Of a stretch of DNA of 19,795 nucleotides, positions 8,408 through 15,697 are shown one piece after another. The notes under the pieces are model-generated. The model was not told the origin of the DNA and did no database searches. It saw only the letters and a list, made by a program, of their open reading frames with translations. The translations under genes were made by a program, and so were the position numbers. This DNA comes from JADGGV01 sp035715725. Lineage in GTDB: Bacteria; Gemmatimonadota; Gemmatimonadetes; Longimicrobiales; RSA9. The stretch spans positions 1 through 19,795 of the forward strand of contig DASTKT010000091.1 in NCBI GenBank assembly GCA_035715725.1. Reading direction: 5' to 3'. Every line of letters begins with the position of its first letter. Within the stretch, counting starts at the first letter, position 1.

Positions 8408-8680
8408 TCGTCGATCCGATGCTGGGGGGTACGGCGTGTGGTCGAGCCACTTCCACGTCCAGCGTCGGAGCTGCATCGCTCCGAATCGCACGGGCCGGTC
8501 GCTCCGGCCGTGCGGGATTCCTTCGACCTCCGATAGGGACTGTTGGGCGCCATCGGCCCGACCGCGTCGGCGGCCGAGCCCGGGCGCAAAAGGTGTGCAC
8601 GTTTCCGTGTCGGGCCGTCCCACGGCGCATCCAGCCGGGGAGCTGGACCGCCCCGCGGGGGGCCGGCGCGCGGCGCCGCG
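8408..8680. other. 273-base gap between the Wzi-like and WecA-like genes
   Basis: This is the longest non-coding stretch inside the operon. It contains a long imperfect hairpin at 8483-8520 and a 10-base GC palindrome at 8651-8660. I see no convincing -35/-10 pair on the minus strand and no T-run terminator. The WecA-like reading frame remains open through much of it (to 8623), but the hypothetical N-terminal extension has no family resemblance, so I treat it as untranslated. It may carry an internal promoter or processing site for the WecA-gmd-fcl-asnB-wzx part. Confidence 0.5.
8483..8520. repeat. Long imperfect inverted repeat (hairpin)
   Basis: The outer arms GAATC (8483-8487) and GATTC (8516-8520) pair. 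The inner arms at 8488-8498 and 8504-8513 pair over 10 bases with one bulged G around the 5-base loop TCGCT (8499-8503), and two unpaired Gs lie at 8514-8515. The total is about 15 base pairs, mostly G-C. On the minus strand no T-run follows, so it does not look like a simple intrinsic terminator. It could act as an attenuator, an mRNA-stability or processing element, or a protein site upstream of the WecA-like gene. Confidence 0.55.
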
Positions 8681-10387
8681 TCAGAACAGCGCGCGGATTC
8701 CGAGCGTGAGGGAGGAGGAGTGCCAGCCGGCCGCGCCCCGCTCGAGGCCGCCGACGGCCTCGAGCTCGAGCGCCCGGTCGATGCGCAGCGCGCCGGCCAG
8801 GGAGCCGCCCCGGCTGCGCCCGAGCCGCTCGGGCGCCAGCAGGTTCTCTTCCTGTCGGCGGCGCAGGAACGCGCTCCACTCGAGCCGGAGGCGCGCGCCC
8901 GCGGCCTCGGCCGCGCCGTACGCCAGCCACTGCGTCCCCTCGCCGCCGAGCGGGTGGCCGAGCAGCCAGCCGTCGTCCGTCCAGCCCTGCCGCATCGCCC
9001 AGTTGCGGTACCAGATCGTGTTGCCGCAGCAGGACCGGTGGAAGAACGTCCACTCGCCGCCGAGCGACAGCCACGGCGCGCCGGGGAGCGCGCCCAGCTC
9101 CGCGCCCGCCGTCATCCCGGGCACGTCCAGCCAGGCGCCGGAGCTGTCGTCCATCCCCCACTCGAGGTAGAGCTGGAGCGGGACCGGTCCGAGCGGCGGC
9201 CGGAACTGGAAGTCCGCCGACAGCACGTCGTTGGCGAACTCGCCCTGCTGGCCGGAGCGCGTGCCGCCGACGAGCAGGAACGACAGGTTGCGCAGCGTGA
9301 GCGGATCGTTCCCTTCCCCGCCGAACATCGCGGCCCGGTTCAGTCCGGCGGTGAAGCGGGGGTGCGGCGTCATGGTGCCGCGGAAGGCGACGAAGTAGGG
9401 GTCGCGGATCCGGTCGCCGCCGCGCACCTGCGAGGCGAACGTCTCGATCCGGATCGGACCCATGTGACGGAAGATCCACGGGAAGCGGATCGGGTCGGCC
9501 AGGAAGACGCCGAACCCGTTCAGCGGCACGCCGCCCGACAGCACGATGCCGCCGCCGCGCGCCGGCCCGAAGGCGACGCGCCGGCGGCCCACCCACGCCC
9601 CGAGCGCGCGCCAGGTCGCGACGGCTTCCACCTCCGGCAGCCCGACCGCCGTCTCCCGCAGCGTCGGCACCGCGCGCAGCGCGAGGTAGCGGCCGAGCCC
9701 CGCGCTCAGGCTCGTGGCCAGGATGCCGGCCACGCTGTCCGGCACGGGTCGGGTGCCCGTCCAGTCCGTGCCGTTGTCGTAGCCCACGCCCGCCAGCACG
9801 CGTCCGTCGGCGTGGTCATAGCCCGCGCCGATCCAGCCGGCGCCGCGCCGCAGGCGCCCCAGCGCCGACGTGTCCGCGGGGACGCGGCCGCCGAGCTCCT
9901 CCGCGAAGCGCTCCGCGTACCCGCGCGCCACCGCCGCGACGCTCGGCCGGTCGAGCGTGGCGCGCGCGGCGGCGTAGTCGAGCACGTACGCCACCTCGCG
10001 CCGCGTGAGCAGCGCTAGCCCGGCCTCGTAGCCGGGCGGCGCGAGCCCGAGCGTCTGGAGACGGCGAGCCGCGCGGCGGCTCCAGTGGTCGGGGGGGACG
10101 AAAGGAGAGGCCCAGGATGGCGGCCGCCGGGGGAACGCCGGCGGCGACGGAACGGCGGCGCTGTCCATGGCGGCCGCGCCGTCCGGGGGCGCCGCGCGGC
10201 GCTGCGACGTCTGCGCCACCCCGGCGGTCGGCACGAGCGCCGCGCCGACGGCCAGCCCACCGATCAGGGCCGCCGCCGTCCTCGAGACTCCTCCCCGGCG
10301 CGGTCGCCGACCGCGCGCGGGCCTAGGTGGAGCGGCCGTAATGGTAACCGCCGTAGTAGGCCCCGTAGTACCGGCCGCTGCGCGCAT
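8681..10387 (-). CDS. Wzi-like capsule assembly outer-membrane protein (start uncertain)
   Basis: Read from ATG 10387 this is 568 residues, ending in a typical beta-barrel terminus SLTLGIRALF with a C-terminal Phe. The middle part, with RRRVAFGPARGGGIVLSG and PIRFPWIFRHMGPIRIETFAS, matches the capsule-assembly Wzi family, whose E. coli member binds capsule at the cell surface. A signal-peptide-like hydrophobic stretch ALIGGLAVGAALVPTAGVAQ covers about residues 40-59, so the predicted n-region from 10387 is unusually long and Arg-rich. After it comes a segment PPDHWSRRAARRLQTLGL that resembles an S-layer-homology-like or periplasmic dock motif. The start is doubtful: 10387 is the only ATG upstream of the signal sequence, it overlaps wzc by 65 bases and has no ribosome binding site, and the next ATG (10168) would remove the export signal. 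Identity as a Wzi-like barrel is fairly strong. Confidence 0.82.
   Translation of the reverse strand: MRAAAGTTGPTTAVTITAAPPRPARGRRPRRGGVSRTAAALIGGLAVGAALVPTAGVAQTSQRRAAPPDGAAAMDSAAVPSPPAFPRRPPSWASPFVPPDHWSRRAARRLQTLGLAPPGYEAGLALLTRREVAYVLDYAAARATLDRPSVAAVARGYAERFAEELGGRVPADTSALGRLRRGAGWIGAGYDHADGRVLAGVGYDNGTDWTGTRPVPDSVAGILATSLSAGLGRYLALRAVPTLRETAVGLPEVEAVATWRALGAWVGRRRVAFGPARGGGIVLSGGVPLNGFGVFLADPIRFPWIFRHMGPIRIETFASQVRGGDRIRDPYFVAFRGTMTPHPRFTAGLNRAAMFGGEGNDPLTLRNLSFLLVGGTRSGQQGEFANDVLSADFQFRPPLGPVPLQLYLEWGMDDSSGAWLDVPGMTAGAELGALPGAPWLSLGGEWTFFHRSCCGNTIWYRNWAMRQGWTDDGWLLGHPLGGEGTQWLAYGAAEAAGARLRLEWSAFLRRRQEENLLAPERLGRSRGGSLAGALRIDRALELEAVGGLERGAAGWHSSSLTLGIRALF
10288..10296 (-). promoter_or_regulatory. 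Strong Shine-Dalgarno-like sequence without a matching start codon
   Basis: GGGGAGGAG on the minus strand lies just after the wzc stop and just before the signal-peptide-like part of the Wzi-like gene, where a start would be expected. No ATG, GTG or TTG follows within 12 bases in any frame; in the Wzi frame an ACG and then a CTG come next. It may serve a non-canonical start or be chance in purine-rich Gly/Arg codons. Confidence 0.35.
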
Positions 10388-12689
10388 CGATGTCGTTCAG
10401 CACCGTCCCGAGCACCGGCGCGCGCACCGCGGTGAGCTGCTCCAGCGCGTAGTGCAGCGCGCCGCGCTCCGTCACACCCGCGCGCGCAACCACCACCACG
10501 CCGTCCACGTTCGTGCCGAGCACGGCCGCGTCCGTGACCAGGTTGAGCGGCGGCGCGTCCAGCAGCACGGCGTCGTACTCCTCCTCGAGCCGGTCGAGGA
10601 GCGCGCGCATGCGCGGCGAGCCGAGCAGCTCCGCCGGGTTCGGCGGCAGCGTCCCCGAGGACAGGAAGTCGAAGCGGCCGATCCCGTCCACCGCGACCGT
10701 CGAGCGCGCGTCCTCCACGCGGCAGGCGCCCACCAGCACGTTCGACAGCCCGGGCTCGCGCGGCGCGTTCAGCACCTCGTGCAGCACGCCGCGCCGCAGG
10801 TCCGCGTCCAGCACGATGCAGCGCAGCCCCTGCTGCGCGAGCGTGGCCGCCAGGTTGGACGTGCTCGTCGACTTGCCGTCCCCCGGCGTCGGGCTCGTGA
10901 AGACCAGCGTCTTCGGCGCGCGCTCCGGCCGCGCGAACGTGATGTTCGTGCGCAGGCTCCGGTACGCCTCCGAGATCGGGCTGCGCGGGTCGCGGATCGC
11001 CACCAGCCGGGCATGGAACCCGTCCGTCGCGGCGGGCAGCGCCGGCGCGCGCCGCCGCCAGCGCGAGCCGTCCAGCACTCGCGCCTCGGCGATGCGCGGG
11101 ATCATCCCCAGCACCGGGATCCCGCTCGTCGCCAACTGCAGGTCCTCGCGCGAGCGCACCCGCGTGTCCATGTGCTCCCGGGCGACGGCGGCGCCCGCGC
11201 CCAGCACGAGCCCGACCACCAGCGCGAGCCCGAGGCTCAGCGGCACGTTCGGCCGGATCGGCTTCAGCGGCGCGATCGCCGGGTCGACCACGCGCACCGA
11301 CGGGTCCTCGACCGCCGCGGCGATCTGCGCCTCCTTCAGCCGCGTCTGGAGCATGGTGTAGATGTCCTCCAGCACCTTCGCCTGCCGCTCCAGCCGCGCG
11401 TACGCGACCTCCGTCGCCGGGATCCGATCCAGCTCGCCGCCGAACCGGCCCAGCACCACGTTCAGCGACGCGACCTGCGCCGTCAGCCCCTCCAGGTACG
11501 TCGACGCGATCGAGCCGAGCTGCTGCTCCAGCTCGTGCACCCGAGCCGTGAGCTGCTGCACGTCCGGGTCCGCCGGCTTGCGCTTCACCAGCAGCTCGCC
11601 CCGCTCGTTCTCGACCTCCGACAGCGAGCGCAGCAGCTCCGACGTCGCCGGGTTCTTGTAGAGCGTCGGGAACGCGATGAGCCGCCGCAGCGGCGAGGGC
11701 GCGCCCTCCGCCCCGGCCGGCGCCGCCGAGATCTCCCCGAGCAGACTGGCCAGCGCCGCCCGCTCCGCCTCGACCATGTCCCGCTGCGCCTGCAGCTCGA
11801 CCAGCCGCCCGACCTGCGCCTTCGCCTCCGCCTCCGGACTGACCACGCGCGCCTGCTCGCGGAAGCGCTTCAGGCTGTCCTCCGCGCCCACGAGCTGCCA
11901 CCGCAGCGTGTCGAGCTGCTCGTCCAGGAACCGCACCGTGCTCAGCGCCTGCGCGCTCTGCACCCGCTGCCGCCGCGCGATGAACATCTGCGCCATGGCG
12001 TTCGGCACCGCCCGCACCAGCTCCGGGTCCGTCCCCTCGTAGCGCACGACCACGATGTCCGCGTCCCGGTTCGGCCGGCTGACGCTCACCGTCTTGCGGA
12101 ATCGGTAGACCGCCGCCTCGAACGGCGTCACCGCCAGGTCGATCTCCGCCTGCGTCGCGGCGCCCTTCGCCAGCGTGAGCGTCGCGCCGGGAACGCGCAG
12201 CACGCCGCCCGCCCGCGCTTCCCCGAGCGGCGTCCCCTCCTTCGTCGCCACCGCGAACGTCTCGCCGCGCCGCCGCAGCACGTACTCGCCCTTCGGCGCA
12301 TCCGGCGAGACGTGCACCTCGGCGAACAGCGCGCTCCGCGGCACGCGCCGCGGGGCCGTCACCTGCAGCGCGAGCGAGAGGTCCGCCACCACGTCCTCGG
12401 CCAGCGTCCGGCTCTGCAGCACCTCCATCTCCGTCTCGATCTTGCTGCCGTTGGCCAGCGTCTTCAGCGCGTCGAGCACGGCGATGTTCGACTGCTGCTC
12501 GTCGATGCGCACCGTCGCCGTGGCCTCGTAGACCGGCGTCGCCGCCGCCACGAACAGCGCCGTGGCGACAACGACCAGGACGGGGATCCCGAACGCCAGC
12601 AACCGGTTCCGCTGGATGAAGTTCCAGACGGTCCGCAACTGCGCTTCGTCCCGGGGCCGGCCGTTGGGGCTCGGCAGCATGAGTGTCAT
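10323..12689 (-). CDS. wzc: Wzc-type polysaccharide co-polymerase / tyrosine autokinase
   Basis: This 788-residue protein has the fused proteobacterial BY-kinase layout. An N-terminal Wzz domain has its first membrane helix near residues 29-53, then a long periplasmic coiled-coil-rich part, and a second helix near 470-495 (SLGLALVVGLVLGAGAAV). The cytoplasmic kinase domain has Walker A SPTPGDGKST at 599-608, a Walker A' VLDADLRR and a Walker B VLLDAPP. The C-terminus is a tyrosine cluster, with Tyr 774, 775, 778, 779, 782 and 784, the expected autophosphorylation tail. It controls chain length and export together with Wza, and cycles between phosphorylated and dephosphorylated states, presumably with the PHP phosphatase at 13350-14165. 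Start ATG 12689 overlaps the wza stop as ATGA; a second ATG lies three codons later. Confidence 0.95.
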   Translation of the reverse strand: MTLMLPSPNGRPRDEAQLRTVWNFIQRNRLLAFGIPVLVVVATALFVAAATPVYEATATVRIDEQQSNIAVLDALKTLANGSKIETEMEVLQSRTLAEDVVADLSLALQVTAPRRVPRSALFAEVHVSPDAPKGEYVLRRRGETFAVATKEGTPLGEARAGGVLRVPGATLTLAKGAATQAEIDLAVTPFEAAVYRFRKTVSVSRPNRDADIVVVRYEGTDPELVRAVPNAMAQMFIARRQRVQSAQALSTVRFLDEQLDTLRWQLVGAEDSLKRFREQARVVSPEAEAKAQVGRLVELQAQRDMVEAERAALASLLGEISAAPAGAEGAPSPLRRLIAFPTLYKNPATSELLRSLSEVENERGELLVKRKPADPDVQQLTARVHELEQQLGSIASTYLEGLTAQVASLNVVLGRFGGELDRIPATEVAYARLERQAKVLEDIYTMLQTRLKEAQIAAAVEDPSVRVVDPAIAPLKPIRPNVPLSLGLALVVGLVLGAGAAVAREHMDTRVRSREDLQLATSGIPVLGMIPRIAEARVLDGSRWRRRAPALPAATDGFHARLVAIRDPRSPISEAYRSLRTNITFARPERAPKTLVFTSPTPGDGKSTSTSNLAATLAQQGLRCIVLDADLRRGVLHEVLNAPREPGLSNVLVGACRVEDARSTVAVDGIGRFDFLSSGTLPPNPAELLGSPRMRALLDRLEEEYDAVLLDAPPLNLVTDAAVLGTNVDGVVVVARAGVTERGALHYALEQLTAVRAPVLGTVLNDIDARSGRYYGAYYGGYHYGRST

Positions 12690-13315
12690 CGGCGCAGCGC
12701 GATGAAGAGGCTGGTGGCCGCGGAGATCACCGTCGCCACGATGGGGGTGTTGCGGCTCGCCCAGGACCGCTCGGGCACGAAGATCTGGTCGCCCGAGGTG
12801 ATCGGCGAGTCCGCGATCCGCGTGCGCTGGCTCAGCTTCGTCTTGATCCGCTCGCCGTCCCGCACGACCTCGATCCGGTCCGCCTTCCCCTCCGACGTCG
12901 CGCCGCCCGCCAGCGCCAGCGCGTCCGCGATGGTCATCGTCGGGCTGACCGGGTAGAGCCCCGGCTTGTGCACGGCGCCCAGGATCGTGACCCGGCGCAT
13001 GAACGTGATCTCGATCGACGGGTTGCGCAGGTAGCGGCCGTACGCCTCGAGCAGCCGCTCCCGCAGCGTGTCCGGCGCCAGCGCCGTCACCTGCATCGGC
13101 CCGATCTTCGGGAAGACGACGACGCCATCCGCGTCCACGTCGAACTCGCCGGTCAGGTCCTTCTCCCGCCAGATCTTGAGCGCGACGACGTCGCCCGGCC
13201 GCAGCAACGCCTCGGCCGGGGCGGCCGGCGGCGCACTCCGCGCCGCCTGCGCCCGCAGCGGCGCCGCGGCCAGCAGCAGCGCGACGGCGCCCAGCAGAGC
13301 CGGTCCTCGCTTCAT
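12686..13315 (-). CDS. wza: Wza-type polysaccharide export protein
   Basis: This 209-residue protein has a clear signal peptide (MKRGPALLGAVALLLAAAPL, likely cleaved near RAQA). A Poly_export domain follows (LLRPGDVVALKIW near 37-49 through FPKIGPMQV), then one SLBB-type beta-grasp domain (VTILGAVHKPGLYPV, 109-123, to GDQIFVPE). It forms the export channel or periplasmic conduit working with Wzc. It is much shorter than E. coli Wza (379), with a single SLBB repeat. There is no cysteine anywhere, so no lipoprotein anchor; instead a hydrophobic C-terminal segment TPIVATVISAATSLFIAL (about 190-207) could be the membrane anchor. The start ATG 13315 has GGAG 7 bases upstream (13323-13326). It lies 34 bases after the phosphatase and overlaps wzc by 4. 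Confidence 0.92.
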   Translation of the reverse strand: MKRGPALLGAVALLLAAAPLRAQAARSAPPAAPAEALLRPGDVVALKIWREKDLTGEFDVDADGVVVFPKIGPMQVTALAPDTLRERLLEAYGRYLRNPSIEITFMRRVTILGAVHKPGLYPVSPTMTIADALALAGGATSEGKADRIEVVRDGERIKTKLSQRTRIADSPITSGDQIFVPERSWASRNTPIVATVISAATSLFIALRR

Positions 13316-13322
13316 TCTCGAA

Positions 13323-13326
13323 CTCC
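13323..13326 (-). promoter_or_regulatory. Ribosome binding site of wza
   Basis: GGAG on the minus strand is 7 bases before ATG 13315, within the 34-base gap after the phosphatase gene. It supports the chosen start, which opens the signal peptide. Confidence 0.6.
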
Positions 13327-13349
13327 GGTGTCGTTGATCGAGGCGCGGA

Positions 13350-14165
13350 TCACGGCCGCCAGCCGCCGATGAGCCGCTGCCAGAGGTGGCGCCGCAGCCG
13401 CACCGCGCCCACGGGAATCGGCGTCTCGCCGTTCAGGATCCGGCCCGGGTTCGTCCGGGTCAGCAGCTCCACGATCTCCTCCGTGCAGGCGCGCCGCAGC
13501 GCCTCCGCGTACTCGCGCACGAGCGGCCGCCCCCGCGCGTGGAAATCGCTGGCCAGGTAGTCCACCAGCCCTGCCTCGAAGAGCGCCTCCGCGCTCGCCT
13601 TCGCCTCCGCGCCGTAGCGGCCGAGCAGCGACAGCCCGTTCACCTGCAGGTACGCGCCCGCGCTCCGCCACGCGTCGGCCGTCCGCACCAGGTTCGGGAT
13701 CGCCGTGTAGCGCTCCGGGTGGGCCACCACGGGCGTCCAGCCGCCGGAGCGGACCGCCGCCAGCGCCGGGCCGGAGAAGGCCGCGCTCAGCGCGAACGGG
13801 AACTCGACGAGCACGAACGGCCCACCGCCCAGCCGCAGGCGCGGATCCGACAGGTCGGGCTCCGGCATGTCCAGCATGACCTCCGCCGCCCGACTCACCT
13901 CGACCCGCGGAAACTCCGCCCGCGCCAGCCCCGACAGCGCCTCCCACCCGCGGTCCAGCTCGCCCAGCCGCCTCTCCAGCGCGTCCGGCCGCTCCGTCAG
14001 CGAGGCATCGAAGTGCGGCGTCACGGCCAGCCGCTCGATCCCCTCCGCTTGCATCGCCGCCAGCCCCCGCCGCGACGCCTCCAGGTCCGGCGCGCCGTCG
14101 TCCACCCCCGGCATCAGGTGGTTGTGCAGGTCGACGCGCCCCGCCGAGGCGCCGTTCGCGCTCAT
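13350..14165 (-). CDS. CpsB/YwqE-type PHP-domain protein tyrosine phosphatase
   Basis: This 271-residue PHP-fold metalloenzyme has the DLHNHLMPGVDDG motif at 12-24, LAVTPHFDA shortly after, AAEVMLD, VEFPF, VVAHPERY and a terminal ASDFHARG, all in the order seen in Streptococcus CpsB (Wzh) and Bacillus YwqE. The His/Asp clusters would hold the metal centre. These enzymes dephosphorylate tyrosine autokinases of the Wzc/CpsD type, matching the wzc two genes downstream. Gram-negative wza-wzc loci of the E. coli type instead use a low-molecular-weight phosphatase (Wzb). The start ATG 14165 makes an ATGA overlap with the polymerase stop. Length is slightly above the family's usual roughly 245-260, through a short N-terminal lead and a basic C-terminal tail. 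Confidence 0.92.
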   Translation of the reverse strand: MSANGASAGRVDLHNHLMPGVDDGAPDLEASRRGLAAMQAEGIERLAVTPHFDASLTERPDALERRLGELDRGWEALSGLARAEFPRVEVSRAAEVMLDMPEPDLSDPRLRLGGGPFVLVEFPFALSAAFSGPALAAVRSGGWTPVVAHPERYTAIPNLVRTADAWRSAGAYLQVNGLSLLGRYGAEAKASAEALFEAGLVDYLASDFHARGRPLVREYAEALRRACTEEIVELLTRTNPGRILNGETPIPVGAVRLRRHLWQRLIGGWRP

Positions 14166-15697
14166 GCCCCGCCCCGCTCGGTCGCGCCCGGCGCCGCGGG
14201 CGCGGTCAAGGCGGGCCCGGCCGGCGCGGGCAACGGCGGCCCGGCCGGCGCGGCGCCCGGCGCCGCGCCGCCCGACCAGGCCCCCGCCGCTCCGCCCGGC
14301 AGCGCCGCCGCCGCCAGCGCGCCGGCGCACAGGAACGCCACGTACTGCGTGAACGGCGCGTAGTAGTCGAACGTGTTGTCGGTCAGCGAGATGGTGGCCC
14401 AGGCCACGAGGCCGGCGAACGCCGGCAGCGCGAACTCCCGCACCAGCGGGTCCGCCCGCCGCGCCGCGCGCACCACCGCGCCCCACCACTTGAAGACGGC
14501 CAGCGCGAAGAGCGCGACGCCGACCACGCCCAGCTCGGAGAGCAGCCGCAGATATTCGTTGTGCACGACGCCGCCCCACGACGGCGGGAAGTTCCGGAGA
14601 ATCAGCGCCGTCGACGAGCCGAGCCCTTCCCCGACCCACGGGTGCGCCAGGAAGCTCTTCAGCACGAGCGCCCAGAAGATCTCCCGCCCCTGGAAGTTCA
14701 TGGAGCGGAAGAGCTGCGCCGGGTGCGCCGCGAGCGCCGCCAGCTCACCGGCGCCCGGCACGTAGCCGAATGTGCGCTCCAGCGCGGTCGGCAGCAGCGC
14801 CACCCCGAGCAGCGCGCCGACGACCACCGCCGCGAGCACGCCGCGGTAGTTGCGCACGACCACGGCGGCGAAGAGCGCACAGCCGGCGAAGCTCGCCAGC
14901 GCCGCCAGCACCGTGATGCGCGTCATGGCCACGGCGATCCAGGCGCCGCACGCGAGGCACAGCCCCAGGTAGCGGTAGTGGCCCCGCGTCGTGAAGCGCG
15001 TGAACGCGACCAGGATGACCATCAGCAGGTAGAACGACATCGGGTTCTCGTGCACGCCGATCATCGGGATCCGCACCCGGCCCTGGTCCAGCTCGTAGTG
15101 TCCGAGCGCCACCAGCGCCGGCGCGAGCAGGAGCGTGATCGCCGCGGCGCCCCAGAGCAGCCACGAGGCCAGCCGCTCCAGCTCCGCGCGGGTCCGCACG
15201 ACGCCCAGGATGCCGACGAAGAGCAGGAACGGGTACGCCAGCTTGAGCAGCAGCCGCAGCCCGTCCACGAGCGACGTCGTGAACGCCAGGCTCGCCGCCG
15301 CGTACGCCAGGAACACGAGCCACCACCGCCCGTACCGCGCCGCGGCGATCCGCAGCAGGTCCCGGTCGGCCACCGTCATGACGCCCAGCGCCACGACCAT
15401 CCCGATCAGCCGGATGCCGTTCATGTCGAGCCCGCCCTGCTCCTCGAGCAGGCTCTTGAAGCCGCCGGTCAGGAACGACAGGTCGATCGGGCCGATCACC
15501 AGCATGGCCGCCATGATCGCGAGCGGCCGCACGAGCGTGACCATCAGGAGCAGCCCGCCGAACACGACGCCCGCCGCGAAGAACGGCTGCCGCGCCAGCG
15601 CGAACGCCGCCACCACTGCGCTCAGCCCCGCGCCCGCGAGCCACGCCGCCTCCCACGTCACTCCCCGTGCGGGCGGCTGGGCCGCCACCCCGCTCAC
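14162..15697 (-). CDS. O-antigen ligase / Wzy-like polysaccharide polymerase
   Basis: This 511-residue integral membrane protein has about 10-12 hydrophobic segments. A large extracytoplasmic loop before HNEYLRLLSELGVVG (from residue 379) carries the Wzy_C/WaaL signature of His-Asn-Glu plus L-x-E-x-G-x-x-G. It could polymerise repeat units (Wzy) or ligate them to an acceptor (WaaL); the presence of Wzx, Wza and Wzc in the same operon favours polymerase (inference). The start is GTG 15697, whose GTGA overlaps the wecB stop and which is preceded at 7 bases by GGGGAAGG. The last roughly 45 residues are an Ala/Pro/Gly tail built on short DNA repeats (14184-14267), unlike the rest of the protein. 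Confidence 0.88.
   Translation of the reverse strand: MSGVAAQPPARGVTWEAAWLAGAGLSAVVAAFALARQPFFAAGVVFGGLLLMVTLVRPLAIMAAMLVIGPIDLSFLTGGFKSLLEEQGGLDMNGIRLIGMVVALGVMTVADRDLLRIAAARYGRWWLVFLAYAAASLAFTTSLVDGLRLLLKLAYPFLLFVGILGVVRTRAELERLASWLLWGAAAITLLLAPALVALGHYELDQGRVRIPMIGVHENPMSFYLLMVILVAFTRFTTRGHYRYLGLCLACGAWIAVAMTRITVLAALASFAGCALFAAVVVRNYRGVLAAVVVGALLGVALLPTALERTFGYVPGAGELAALAAHPAQLFRSMNFQGREIFWALVLKSFLAHPWVGEGLGSSTALILRNFPPSWGGVVHNEYLRLLSELGVVGVALFALAVFKWWGAVVRAARRADPLVREFALPAFAGLVAWATISLTDNTFDYYAPFTQYVAFLCAGALAAAALPGGAAGAWSGGAAPGAAPAGPPLPAPAGPALTAPAAPGATERGGA
14184..14267. repeat. Short GC-rich direct repeats coding a Pro/Ala tail
   Basis: A 16-base unit occurs identically at 14214-14229 and 14238-14253 (24-base period, 8 codons). 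A 15-base unit occurs at 14184-14198 and 14253-14267. On the minus strand they encode repeated APAGP and GAAPGA-like pieces at the C-terminus of the polymerase-like protein. The multiple-of-three spacing keeps the frame, so copy number could vary without breaking the gene. Confidence 0.7.

Noticed and set aside
8483..8520. Intrinsic terminator after the Wzi-like gene
   Set aside because: The stem is present but no T-run follows on the minus strand, so termination is not supported.
8408..8623. N-terminal extension of the WecA-like protein (ATG 8476 or further upstream)
   Set aside because: The family's first helix starts right at ATG 8407 and the extension has no similarity to anything and spans a hairpin; it is kept only as a possibility.
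8651..8660. Perfect 10-base palindrome CCCCGCGGGG next to the Wzi-like stop codon
   Set aside because: Short and made only of G and C in very GC-rich DNA; expected by chance.
6756..9596. A 946-codon minus-strand frame across the WecA-like and Wzi-like genes
   Set aside because: Arg/Gly/Ala-rich out-of-frame translation of two clear genes; no domain.
10167..12956. A 929-codon plus-strand open frame opposite wzc and wza
   Set aside because: Composition is Arg/His/Gln/Leu-rich without motifs and it mirrors wzc codon for codon; there is no independent support.
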